DNA from: DYJK01 sp040755055
GTDB taxonomy: Bacteria > Bacteroidota > Ignavibacteria > Ignavibacteriales > Melioribacteraceae
Length of the DNA stretch: 64,000 bases
Assembly (NCBI GenBank): GCA_040755055.1
Contig: JBFMBS010000003.1
Span: forward strand, 130,588 to 194,587
Direction of reading: 5' to 3'
This document shows, one piece after another, positions 18,187 to 27,301 of the stretch; position 1 is the first letter of the stretch, and each line of letters begins with the position of its first letter. The position numbers and the translations under genes were made by a program. The notes under the pieces are model-generated. The model did not search any database and was not told the origin of the DNA. It saw only the letters and a program-made list of their open reading frames with translations.

Positions 18187-18951
18187 TCATACGGTTCCGG
18201 CTTCAATAAAATCCGGTTTAATCCAGTCGTAACCTTTATCTTCCAGTTCGAGCGCCAGCTCTTTTGTGCCGGTCTTAATTATTTTACCTTTGTACAAAAC
18301 GTGAACAAAATCCGGCACGATATAGTTAAGTAATCTCTGGTAGTGCGTAACGACAAGAACAGCATTGTTATTATTCCTAAATACATTAACACCGTTTGAA
18401 ACAATTTTTAGAGCATCGATATCAAGACCTGAATCGGTTTCATCAAGAAGCGCAAGTTTTGGGTTCATCATCAGTAATTGGAATATTTCATTCCGCTTCT
18501 TTTCTCCGCCGGAAAATCCAACATTAACAGAACGATTAATCAATGTATCATCCATACCAAGAATTTTCGCTTTCTCTCTCATCAAATCCAAAAATTCTTT
18601 TGGTGTTAATTCCGGCTGACCGTGATATTTCTTTACTTCGTTTATTGCAGTTTTTAAAAATGTTGCATTACTAACACCCGGAATCTCTACCGGGTACTGG
18701 AAAGCAAGAAACATTCCTTCTCTCGCCCTATCTTCAGGAGCTAGATCAAGCAGATTTTTACCACGGAACCAAATCTCTCCGGCGGTAACTTCATAACCGC
18801 CGTTGCCGGCAAGAACATTTGCCAATGTACTTTTTCCCGAACCGTTAGGACCCATAATAGCATGAACTTCACCGGTATTTATTTCGAGATCAATACCTTT
18901 AAGTATTTCCTTCCCATCTACGTTCGCATGTAAATTTTTGATGATTAACAT
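18187..18951 (-). CDS. sufC: SUF ATPase SufC
   Basis: 254 residues, normal length. Walker A GPNGSGKST is at about residues 34-42, the signature region reads NVGFSGGEKKRNE, and Walker B is KLALLDETDSGLD. It drives conformational change of the SufBC2D complex. It sits between sufB and sufD; a palindromic repeat fills the gap to sufB. Confidence 0.97.
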   Translation of the reverse strand: MLIIKNLHANVDGKEILKGIDLEINTGEVHAIMGPNGSGKSTLANVLAGNGGYEVTAGEIWFRGKNLLDLAPEDRAREGMFLAFQYPVEIPGVSNATFLKTAINEVKKYHGQPELTPKEFLDLMREKAKILGMDDTLINRSVNVGFSGGEKKRNEIFQLLMMNPKLALLDETDSGLDIDALKIVSNGVNVFRNNNNAVLVVTHYQRLLNYIVPDFVHVLYKGKIIKTGTKELALELEDKGYDWIKPDFIEAGTV

Positions 18952-18967
18952 TTCTTTCCTCTTTAAA

Positions 18968-19020
18968 GACCACCCCCTTTAATTCCCCCTCCTTACTAAG
19001 GAGGGGGATATGGGGGAGGT
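18968..19020. repeat. Two-tier palindromic repeat between sufB and sufC, copy 6
   Basis: Inner perfect arms of 11 bp at 18985-18995 and 18997-19007 (CCCCCTCCTTA / TAAGGAGGGGG), outer arms ACCACCCCC and GGGGGAGGT. Almost the same as the copy at 10855-10905. Confidence 0.88.
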
Positions 19021-19046
19021 TTATTTTATTTAATTATTAATTTTTA

Positions 19047-20525
19047 CTAACCGACGCTACCCTCAAGACTAATTGCAAGGAGCTTTTGTGCTTCAATGGC
19101 AAATTCCATCGGCAGTTCGTTAAACACTTCTTTGCAGAAACCGTTAACAATCATATTAACGGCATCCTCCGAAGAAATTCCTCTTTGATTCAAATAAAAT
19201 ATTTGATCTTCCCCGACTTTTGAAGTCGTTGCCTCATGTTCAACTTTAGCTAAATCGTTTTCAACTTCTATATAAGGGAATGTATGAGCACCGCATTTAT
19301 CACCCATTAACATAGAATCGCATTGAGTATAGTTACGGGCACCTTCTGCATTTTTTCCTACTCTAACTAATCCTCTGTATGAATTGTTACTTCTACCGGC
19401 AGAAATACCTTTTGATACCACTGTGCTTCTAGTATTTTTCCCGATGTGAATCATCTTAGTACCGGTATCAGCTTGCTGATAATTATTTGTTACCGCAACA
19501 GAGTAAAATTCACCGACAGAATTTTCACCTTGAAGAATGCAACTTGGATATTTCCATGTAATAGCAGAACCCGTTTCAACTTGAGTCCATGAAATTTTTG
19601 AATTCTTACCCCGGCAAGCGCCGCGTTTGGTTACAAAATTATAAATACCGCCTTTACCTTCTTTATCTCCCGGATACCAATTCTGAACAGTTGAATATTT
19701 TATTTCTGCATCATCAAGAGCAACAAGTTCTACAACTGCAGCATGTAATTGATTGTTGTCGCGAATCGGCGCAGTACATCCTTCAAGGTAACTTACATAA
19801 GCTCCTTCCTCCGCAACAATCAGAGTACGTTCAAATTGCCCGGTCTCTTGAGCATTAATCCTAAAATAAGTTGACAATTCCATCGGGCATCTAACACCTT
19901 TCGGAATGAACACAAACGAACCATCGCTGAAAACAGCAGAGTTAAGCGCAGCAAAATAATTATCTGTGTAAGGTACTACAGAGCCAAGATATTTTTTTAC
20001 AAGTTCAGGATGTTCTTGTATTGCTTCGGAGATCGAACAAAAAATTATTCCTTTTTCTTTTAATGTTTCTTTGAATGTTGTTGCAACAGAAACCGAATCG
20101 AAGACTGCATCAACAGCTACACCCGAAAGTATTTTCTGTTCTTCGAGCGGTATTCCCAATTTTTCAAATGTCTTTAGTAATTCCGGATCAACTTCATCCA
20201 AACTATTAAGCTGGGGTTTGCTTTTTGGAGCTGAGTAATAACTGATATCCTGGTAATCTATCTGTGGATAGTGCACATTAGGCCAATGAGGTTCTTCCAT
20301 TTTCTTCCAATGACGGAACGCTTTCAATCGCCAATCGGTCATCCATTCCGGTTCATGTTTCTTTGCCGAAATTAAACGAACTATATCCTCGTTTAACCCT
20401 TTCGGTACCGTCTCTGATTCAATATCGGTTACAAATCCCCACTTGTATTCGGAATCAATATGTTCGTCAAGTACTTTCATATCATCTGATAATTCTTGTG
20501 CCGAATTTTCTTCTAATTCGTTCAT
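19047..20525 (-). CDS. sufB: SUF scaffold subunit SufB
   Basis: 492 residues, slightly longer than the usual 465-485. The N-terminal part has MTDWRLKAFRHWKKMEEP; further on FSDGSFVFIPKGVRCPMELSTYFRIN, YLEGCTAPIRDNNQLHAAVVEL and RGISSEDAVNMIVNGF are characteristic. It heads the operon sufB-sufC-sufD-sufS-sufT-bacilliredoxin on the minus strand. Confidence 0.97.
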   Translation of the reverse strand: MNELEENSAQELSDDMKVLDEHIDSEYKWGFVTDIESETVPKGLNEDIVRLISAKKHEPEWMTDWRLKAFRHWKKMEEPHWPNVHYPQIDYQDISYYSAPKSKPQLNSLDEVDPELLKTFEKLGIPLEEQKILSGVAVDAVFDSVSVATTFKETLKEKGIIFCSISEAIQEHPELVKKYLGSVVPYTDNYFAALNSAVFSDGSFVFIPKGVRCPMELSTYFRINAQETGQFERTLIVAEEGAYVSYLEGCTAPIRDNNQLHAAVVELVALDDAEIKYSTVQNWYPGDKEGKGGIYNFVTKRGACRGKNSKISWTQVETGSAITWKYPSCILQGENSVGEFYSVAVTNNYQQADTGTKMIHIGKNTRSTVVSKGISAGRSNNSYRGLVRVGKNAEGARNYTQCDSMLMGDKCGAHTFPYIEVENDLAKVEHEATTSKVGEDQIFYLNQRGISSEDAVNMIVNGFCKEVFNELPMEFAIEAQKLLAISLEGSVG

Positions 20526-20644
20526 TTTTGCCTTTTTTTCAAATTTTCTTAATCAAACCTATTCAATCTGGAAAAAAATGTCAAGATTATATTTGTAAAC
20601 CTTTGTTTGAGATAAATCGTTCCAAAAAGTTTTGATGGTTTAAA

Positions 20645-21376
20645 TTATTTCTGGCAGCGCTGCCGTAGGATTTCAAAAAGTAGAACACCGGTTGTAACAG
20701 ATACATTTAACGAATCGATCTTTCCTTTCATGGGAATCTTCACAAGGAAATCGCAATTGTCTGCAACAAGTTTACGGATTCCTTTTTCTTCGTTACCCAT
20801 TACAAGCGCGGTGGGCATTTTGTAATCTAACTCCGAATAATTTTTTTCTCCTTGTAAGTGTGTACCTACAATCCAAAATCCTTCTTCTTTAAGTTTTTCA
20901 ATAACGTGATTAATATTATTCACTTTACAGATTTTAAGATGGGAAACTGCACCAGCGGAAATTTTTTCAACTACATCGGTTATTGATGCACTGTTATTTG
21001 TCGTGATAAATACTCCTTGGACACCGGCACATTCTGCCGTACGCAAAATTGCACCAAGGTTATGCGGATCTTGAATTGAATCGAGCAGCAGTAGTAATGG
21101 ATACTCCTCTTGTTTTGATGAATCGATTATTTCATCAGCAGAATAATATTCCTGAGAACTTTTTACAGCTATTATACCTTGTGTGTTTTTATTTTCGGCA
21201 AGCTGTTCAAACTTAGAATGTGATAATTGTGAAATTTTAATTTTGTGTTTTTTAGCTGCGGTAAAAATATTATTTATAATTTCTCCGTGCTGACCAAATG
21301 CAATATAGATTACTTCCAGTTCCACCCCGGAATTAATCGCTTCGAGTACGGGTTTTCGTCCATAAATTTTATGCAT
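20645..21376 (-). CDS. rlmB: 23S rRNA (guanosine-2'-O)-methyltransferase RlmB-like (SpoU/TrmH family)
   Basis: 243 residues with a substrate-binding N-terminal domain and the SpoU knot fold: LLDSIQDPHNLGAILRTAECAG, TALVMGNEEKGIRKLV and IPMKGKIDSLNVSVTTGVLLFE. These are the three SpoU motifs. It probably 2'-O-methylates a guanosine of 23S rRNA from SAM. RlmB is the best match by length and N-terminus MHKIYGRKPVLEAI. Confidence 0.9.
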   Translation of the reverse strand: MHKIYGRKPVLEAINSGVELEVIYIAFGQHGEIINNIFTAAKKHKIKISQLSHSKFEQLAENKNTQGIIAVKSSQEYYSADEIIDSSKQEEYPLLLLLDSIQDPHNLGAILRTAECAGVQGVFITTNNSASITDVVEKISAGAVSHLKICKVNNINHVIEKLKEEGFWIVGTHLQGEKNYSELDYKMPTALVMGNEEKGIRKLVADNCDFLVKIPMKGKIDSLNVSVTTGVLLFEILRQRCQK

Positions 21377-21404
21377 TTATCTCACAAAAGAAATTAGAGT
21401 TATA

Positions 21405-21923
21405 TTAACTTAATTCCGGAAATGAAAATTGGTTTTCAGCAACTTCAAATTTACAGAACAGACGATTATTTTTTTTCTTTGGCTTGTACTCTCTCTTCAA
21501 TTCGATCTGCCGCTTAAAAATATTAAAATTAAAATCGGCAGAATTGATTGCCCCGTCTTGTTTAACAACATTAACCGTGTAATCTCCGAACAGATCTTCA
21601 AATAACAATTCTTTGTTTGCCGGTTGGATATTAGGTACAGCATCCATTTTTGCCTTTAGCCCCATAAGGATAAAATTAATAATATTCTTCTCGCGTATTA
21701 TTTCAACCGCAATCTCATACGAAAAACTCGTGAACTCGACAACCGTTTCAAGAACAAAGGCATAAAATTGTTTCTTTACTTTTTCATCGTATTTAAAAAA
21801 AGTTTTACAAATATATTCAAGTTTATCCGGTTTCTTGGAAGGGATAGTTTGTAGAGACGTATGTGCGTTCTTCTTTCTTGTTTTGGGAATCTTAGGAATG
21901 TCTGTCGGTTTGCGGAGAGACAA
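21405..21923 (-). CDS. Hypothetical protein
   Basis: 172 residues with no domain that I recognise. The first 35 residues are basic and rich in Lys and Pro; the rest alternates predicted helix and strand. No signal peptide or membrane segment. It starts directly at the end of hisS (stop 21924) and precedes rlmB, so it is probably translated from the same message. Confidence 0.6.
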   Translation of the reverse strand: MSLRKPTDIPKIPKTRKKNAHTSLQTIPSKKPDKLEYICKTFFKYDEKVKKQFYAFVLETVVEFTSFSYEIAVEIIREKNIINFILMGLKAKMDAVPNIQPANKELLFEDLFGDYTVNVVKQDGAINSADFNFNIFKRQIELKREYKPKKKNNRLFCKFEVAENQFSFPELS

Positions 21924-23186
21924 TTAATTCTCCTTTAGCAAAGAAATTATTTTATTCAAATCGGATTTTTCAAAATTAATCTGTTCGCCGCCAGCCATGT
22001 TCTTGAGTAGAACTTGATTCTGCTTATATTCCTCGCCGCCAATCATCAATACGAATTTTGCATTCAGTTTATTGGCTTCTCTCATCTGTGCTTTAACACT
22101 CCGCGACAGATAATCAAGTTCAACAGTAATTCCATTCCGTCTTAATTCAATGGCGGTGCTATATGAAAAACCGTATAATTCCTTATCAAGTGTTACAATA
22201 TAAAGATCGATCTTTTCTTCGTTAAGCGAAAAAGATTTTTCATTTTCACAAGCCAAAAGAACTCTTTCAATACCCGAAGCAAAACCAACACCGGGAACGT
22301 CTCCGCCGCCAAGTTCTTTTACAAGCAAATTATATCTTCCGCCGCCGCATAATGCACTTTGCGAACCAACGCTTCCGCTTACAATTTCGAAAGTTGTATG
22401 AGTGTAGTAGTCCAATCCGCGTACTAATTTGGGTTCTATTTCAAAAGGAACATGTGCAGCAAGGAGAGCTTGTTTTACTTTTTCAAAGTGTTCAAGACTT
22501 TCGGTATCAAGATGCTCAATAAGAAGCGGCGCATTTTCCATAATCTTCCGGTCTTGTTCTTCTTTGCTGTCAAAAATGCGCAGAATATTTGTATCAAATC
22601 TTTTTCTGCTCTCGGCTGTAAGATCATTGAAATACTTGTCTATGTATTCACGTAAAATATTTTTGTATTTCTCTCTCGATTCAGGAACACCGAGCGAATT
22701 AATTTTGACGGAAAGATTTTTCAAACCAAGCTGCTTAAAAATATCATAAGCTATTATAATTATTTCAGCATCAAGAAGGGGATCGTTACTGCCAAGCACC
22801 TCGGCACCAAATTGATGAAATTGTCTATAACGCCCGGCTTGCGGTCGCTCTTGCCTAAACATCGGCGAGATGTAAAAGAGTTTGTTCAAACTCTGTTTTT
22901 TATCCATTGAATGTTCGATAAACGCACGTACAACACCGGCGGTCATTTCGGGTTTAAGTGTAACACTTGTTCCGCTCCTATCAACAAAGGTGTACATCTC
23001 TTTGCTTACAATATCGGTTGCTTCACCAATTCCCCTCGCAAAAAGTGATGTCTCTTCAAATACCGGTGTGCGGATCTCTTTGTAATTGAAAAGTACCATT
23101 GTAGAAATAACGATACTTTCCAGGTATCTCCACTTAGGTGTATCGATTGGTAAAATATCTTTTGTGCCGGTAATAGCTTTGATCAT
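21924..23186 (-). CDS. hisS: Histidyl-tRNA synthetase
   Basis: 420 residues, standard length. Class II motifs are present: GTKDILP at the start, motif 2 FRQERPQAGRYRQFHQFG, the HisRS signature LVRGLDYYTHTTFE, and motif 3 PGVGFASGIERVLLA. The C-terminal anticodon-binding domain begins near residue 325. It charges tRNA-His. The downstream unknown gene is immediately adjacent. Confidence 0.97.
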   Translation of the reverse strand: MIKAITGTKDILPIDTPKWRYLESIVISTMVLFNYKEIRTPVFEETSLFARGIGEATDIVSKEMYTFVDRSGTSVTLKPEMTAGVVRAFIEHSMDKKQSLNKLFYISPMFRQERPQAGRYRQFHQFGAEVLGSNDPLLDAEIIIIAYDIFKQLGLKNLSVKINSLGVPESREKYKNILREYIDKYFNDLTAESRKRFDTNILRIFDSKEEQDRKIMENAPLLIEHLDTESLEHFEKVKQALLAAHVPFEIEPKLVRGLDYYTHTTFEIVSGSVGSQSALCGGGRYNLLVKELGGGDVPGVGFASGIERVLLACENEKSFSLNEEKIDLYIVTLDKELYGFSYSTAIELRRNGITVELDYLSRSVKAQMREANKLNAKFVLMIGGEEYKQNQVLLKNMAGGEQINFEKSDLNKIISLLKEN

Positions 23187-23201
23187 TCGTAGCTTCCGGT
23201 G

Positions 23202-23675
23202 TTATGTGATTTCGAAGTATTGTTTTTCTTCGATTTCGAAAAGATTATAAATTTCTTCAGAAGTTTTTGCATTAAGCAGACTTTCACGGAATTCTTCTTT
23301 ATTCATCATTCGGGATATTCTGCTTAAAAGTTTAATATGAGGACCTACCAAATTTTCTTTGCCGACAAGTAGAAAAACTAAGTTAACCGGCTGACCATCG
23401 AGTGCCTGAAAATCAATGGGTACATCAAGTTTACCGAATGCAGCAATAATTTCATTAACAGTATTAGTTTTAGCGTGAGGAATTGCAAATCCTTTTCCAA
23501 CACCGGTGGACATAATTTTTTCCCTATCGTGAACAGCTTCCCGTAAGATTTCAACATTAATAACTTTGTCGTCATACTTGAATAAATCGATCAGCTCGTT
23601 AATCACATCAATTTTATTCTTTCCTTGCATGGAAGGAATAATCTTTTCTTTCGATAATAGATCGCAAATACGCAT
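23202..23675 (-). CDS. PTS EIIA domain protein (PtsN/fructose type)
   Basis: 157 residues with the EIIA fold of the fructose/nitrogen PTS class. The phosphorylatable histidine is His67 in GVGKGFAIPHAKT. No permease components lie nearby, so a regulatory role like PtsN is more likely than sugar transport. It is 15 bases upstream of hisS. Confidence 0.88.
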   Translation of the reverse strand: MRICDLLSKEKIIPSMQGKNKIDVINELIDLFKYDDKVINVEILREAVHDREKIMSTGVGKGFAIPHAKTNTVNEIIAAFGKLDVPIDFQALDGQPVNLVFLLVGKENLVGPHIKLLSRISRMMNKEEFRESLLNAKTSEEIYNLFEIEEKQYFEIT

Positions 23676-23900
23676 TTAGACCTACAATTTTCTATTAATA
23701 ACCGTTCCAAAGTTAAGAAAGCCACTCTGTTTAATCAATTAATCCGGGTGTAAAATAAAAAGTAATTCTGCAGCAGTTTTGAAAAAGGACTCACTATCAA
23801 TAACTTATGTAAAATATCAATTCCAAATTTCCTTGCAGAGGTAAAGAGCAAGACGTAATTTTCAAATACAAATTTATCCAATTATGATAGATGAGGATTT

Positions 23901-25601
23901 ATGGATATCCAAAACAAAACAGTTTTAGTTTTAGGCGGCTGGGGTTTAGTAGGCAATGCAGTAATAAGAAAATTAATGCATGAAAAACCAAAAAGAGTAA
24001 TTGTAACATCGTTAAAAAAGGAAGAAGCAGAAGAAGAAATTAACAGATTAAAAAAAGAATTCCCGGGTTTACCAAATGATTATTTTGTTCCGTGGTGGGG
24101 GAATATTTTTGTGCGCTACGATTTCAAAGATATGAATCGATATGAACTTTTAGATGATCCTGAAAAAAGAAAAATTCTTGTTAAAGACACAATGGAAGAA
24201 TTAACGGACGAGGTTCTCCGCAGTTCATCTATCTACAAATTATTATCTGAATTCAAACCCGAAATAATTGTTGACTGCATCAATACTGCAACCGGGATTG
24301 CTTATCAAGATGTCTATTCAACCTATCACCGTATCAAAAAAACTATTGAGACAAAGACAAGCATACAAGATATTGCTGCCGAAACGGAAAAATTACTTTG
24401 CACAATGTATATTCCGCAGCTGATCAGGCATGTCCAAATTTTATTCAATTCAATGAATCAGACGAACACAAAAATATACGTTAAGATAGGAACGAGCGGC
24501 ACTGGCGGAATGGGTTTGAACATTCCTTACACACACAGCGAAGAAAAACCGTCACGCGTACTACTAAGTAAATCTTCGGTTGCCGGCGCACATACACTGC
24601 TTCTGTTTTTGATGGGAAGAACACCTGATGGCCCTATCACAAAAGAAATTAAACCTACTGCTGCTATTGCATGGAAGAGAATAGAATTTGGTGAAATAAA
24701 AAAACAAGGTAAACCGATTGAAGTATTTGATGTTCAGCTTGAAGAAGCAATACCACTTACCGGTAAGTTCAAATTAAAAGCAGATAAACAATTTCAATCC
24801 ACCGGTGAATCCTTAAAATCAGTGTTTATTGATACCGGCGAGAATGGTACTTTTTCACGAGGTGAGTTCGAAGCAATAACCACACAAGGTCAAATGGAGT
24901 ATGTAACCCCGGAAGAAATAGCTATCGATGCAATCAGGGAAATCAAAGGAGGCAATACCGGTCACGATATTATCAATGCTCTCGATCATGCAACATTAGA
25001 ACCATCATACCGTGCCGGTTTTATGCAGCATGCGGCAGTCGATAAACTTGCCGAACTTGAAAAAATTCATAATGTAAATAGTGTTGCGTTTGAATTGCTG
25101 GGCCCACCAAGACTTTCAAAACTGCTGCATGAGATTAATTTATTGAAAATTAATTTCACTTCGATTAAAGAGATATTAAAGCAATCACCAAAATCTTTAT
25201 CGGAAAAATGTTTTGAAACATTAAAAAATAATCCAAGACTTAGAAATGAAATCGTCTCGATCAGTATTCCAATTTTATTACCGGACGGCAAATCTTTGCT
25301 GAGAGGAAAAGACATTAAAATTCCGCCGTTCCGGGGTGATAACGAATTGGAGATAAACGAAAGGTCCCTTAATCTTTGGGCGCATGACGGATGGGTTGAT
25401 CTGCGTGAGGAAAATATGAAAATTTGGCAAGAGCGACTTCAGATTATTTTAACCGATGCCGATTCAATTCCCAATTCAGATACAAGTTCTATGTACGTGA
25501 GAAACAAAAAGTATTGGAATAATTTTGAAACCATCGATATAGGAAAAATTGTCGGCTGGATCTTCATAAAAGAAGAAAAAGGCGAGAGGATGAAAGCGTA
25601 A
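23901..25601 (+). CDS. Large Rossmann-fold protein of unknown function
   Basis: 566 residues. Residues 7-20 (TVLVLGGWGLVGNAV) are a GxxGxxG dinucleotide-binding motif, and SSVAGAHTLLLFLMGRTPDGP may belong to the catalytic part. The rest (about 250-566) matches nothing I know. It is longer than ordinary SDR enzymes. A well-placed GAGGATTT precedes the ATG. It stands alone, with a terminator at 25673-25701 downstream. An oxidoreductase is inferred from the binding motif only. Confidence 0.6.
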   Translation: MDIQNKTVLVLGGWGLVGNAVIRKLMHEKPKRVIVTSLKKEEAEEEINRLKKEFPGLPNDYFVPWWGNIFVRYDFKDMNRYELLDDPEKRKILVKDTMEELTDEVLRSSSIYKLLSEFKPEIIVDCINTATGIAYQDVYSTYHRIKKTIETKTSIQDIAAETEKLLCTMYIPQLIRHVQILFNSMNQTNTKIYVKIGTSGTGGMGLNIPYTHSEEKPSRVLLSKSSVAGAHTLLLFLMGRTPDGPITKEIKPTAAIAWKRIEFGEIKKQGKPIEVFDVQLEEAIPLTGKFKLKADKQFQSTGESLKSVFIDTGENGTFSRGEFEAITTQGQMEYVTPEEIAIDAIREIKGGNTGHDIINALDHATLEPSYRAGFMQHAAVDKLAELEKIHNVNSVAFELLGPPRLSKLLHEINLLKINFTSIKEILKQSPKSLSEKCFETLKNNPRLRNEIVSISIPILLPDGKSLLRGKDIKIPPFRGDNELEINERSLNLWAHDGWVDLREENMKIWQERLQIILTDADSIPNSDTSSMYVRNKKYWNNFETIDIGKIVGWIFIKEEKGERMKA

Positions 25602-25672
25602 GTCGGATACATGACACCCACTTCGACTAGCTGAAATTAGTCGAATTGAGGTGAACTGGATGTTGGATATTG

Positions 25673-25701
25673 AAAAAATCCCGCGATGAGCGGGATTTTT
25701 T
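25673..25701. terminator. Bidirectional intrinsic terminator
   Basis: Arms AAAAAATCCCGC (25673-25684) and GCGGGATTTTTT (25690-25701) with a five-base loop. A- and T-runs on both sides let it serve the plus-strand gene ending at 25601 and the minus-strand gene ending at 25713. Confidence 0.88.
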
Positions 25702-25712
25702 TATAAAAACAA

Positions 25713-26105
25713 CTACAAATAGAAGTTAATTACTTTCGGCTTGTGTGATTTCTGCATCTCTTCATTGACGATTGTATATCTTTTTCCGTTATCTCCGGTT
25801 TTTCTCTTACTAAGTCTTTCATGTTCATAAATATTTTCAGGTGGTTCCCTCTTAGCAACAGTAGGTTTGCGTACAACCTTTAATTCTTTAGGATTGTAAT
25901 ACAATTGTACAACGCTTGGATTCTGATTCCTTAAAATAGGCTGTTCAATTTGATTACGGATTATTATTGGTTTGGGAGGTAATGCTGATTTATTCGATTG
26001 TTCTTCGTCCCTTGTTTTTGAAACGATATACGAAATAAACACAACAATCACCAATAACGCACCACCGAATATGAGAACGGTAAATATTATATCTATAAGC
26101 TGCAT
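25713..26105 (-). CDS. Small membrane-anchored hypothetical protein
   Basis: 130 residues: an N-terminal membrane segment (about residues 5-28, IIFTVLIFGGALLVIVVFISYIV) followed by a basic cytoplasmic or periplasmic part with many Pro, Lys and Arg. No known domain. It faces the terminator at 25673-25701. Confidence 0.55.
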   Translation of the reverse strand: MQLIDIIFTVLIFGGALLVIVVFISYIVSKTRDEEQSNKSALPPKPIIIRNQIEQPILRNQNPSVVQLYYNPKELKVVRKPTVAKREPPENIYEHERLSKRKTGDNGKRYTIVNEEMQKSHKPKVINFYL

Positions 26106-26464
26106 GGAATAGTCAGTATAGTTTGTAAAAATACTCCAACTATAATGCCGGATTAAAATAATTTTTTGAAATTATTTCACAATATTTATTTTTGAAAACA
26201 GTATCATAGTGAGAAAGAGAAATAAATTAAGACATACTTTTGGGCGAGAGCAAAATTATTTTTTATGGAAGGATTCGTTTAGTTGAACTATTTTTATTTC
26301 CAAACGGTACTATTTATTATTTAGGGAAAAGTTCGGCAAATAAACTTGTCAAACAAAATTGTAATTCAAATAAGTTTATTCTCAGATTATCCGACCGATA
26401 ACAAATAACAAATAGATTAAAAATATTAAATTGGCTTGGATAGTAATTAGAAGACGGGATAAAA
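26106..26464. other. Intergenic region without recognised content
   Basis: 359 AT-rich bases between divergent genes. I find no ORF of note, no strong hairpin and no repeat copy; it must hold the promoters of both neighbours. Confidence 0.6.
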
Positions 26465-27274
26465 TTGTTTAGGGAAAGACAAAATAAATTTGGGCAAGAT
26501 GAAATTATTGGACATGTAGAATATTTACATGGGTTCTATAGTTACAACCTGAGAAATGAACGGGATATTATAATTTGGCTTCCTCCCTCCTACCAGTCAT
26601 CAAACAAAAATTATCCGGTTTTATATATGCCTGATGGACAAAATCTTTTTAGTCCGCACACAGCTTACATTGGATACGATTGGCGTGTTGATGAAACGTT
26701 GACAAAACTTATCGACAAAAATGAAATAGAAGAAATTATAGTTGTGGGAATTTACAATCATCTGGATCGATTGGATGAATACAATTACTTTACAAAAAAA
26801 GGGAAACTGTATGCCGGTTTTATCATAAAGGAATTAAAAAAATATATTGATAGTCATTACCGAACAAAAAGCGATGCAAGAAATACGGCAGTAATGGGAT
26901 CTTCTCTGGGCGGGTTGAATGCCTTCCAGTTAGCCTGGTTCTTCCCGGATCTTTTCGGCAAAGCCGCTTGTCTATCAAATTCTTTTTGGGTAGATGAAAG
27001 GAGAATATTCAAAATATTTAACGGACCGGATGGTTTTTCCGAAACGCAAAAAATTTATATCGATTGCGGCACAAATGAAAAAAAATTAATTAAAGATAAC
27101 AGAATGATGTGCAGAATATTAAAAGAAAAGGGGTTTGGAAAAATTCTGCAATGCTATTTTGAAAAAGGCGGAAATCATTCCGAGATTGATTGGGCAAAAA
27201 GAATTCATATACCGCTGAAATATTTGTTCGGGATTAAAAACTACAAGAAACCGGCATTCCTTAAAAAAAATTGA
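26465..27274 (+). CDS. Alpha/beta-hydrolase esterase (esterase D-like)
   Basis: 269 residues with a TTG start. Marks of the putative-esterase (Fes/IroE/esterase D) group: VLYMPDGQNLF, nucleophile elbow MGSSLGGLNAFQLA, and the likely catalytic His in FEKGGNHSEIDWAKR. No signal peptide, so it is probably cytoplasmic. Possible substrates include carboxylic esters or siderophore-type esters, and no neighbour narrows this. The start is uncertain because no in-frame ATG lies near. Confidence 0.75.
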   Translation: MFRERQNKFGQDEIIGHVEYLHGFYSYNLRNERDIIIWLPPSYQSSNKNYPVLYMPDGQNLFSPHTAYIGYDWRVDETLTKLIDKNEIEEIIVVGIYNHLDRLDEYNYFTKKGKLYAGFIIKELKKYIDSHYRTKSDARNTAVMGSSLGGLNAFQLAWFFPDLFGKAACLSNSFWVDERRIFKIFNGPDGFSETQKIYIDCGTNEKKLIKDNRMMCRILKEKGFGKILQCYFEKGGNHSEIDWAKRIHIPLKYLFGIKNYKKPAFLKKN

Positions 27275-27301
27275 GATTCTTTAAAGTTTTTTCAAAAATG
27301 C

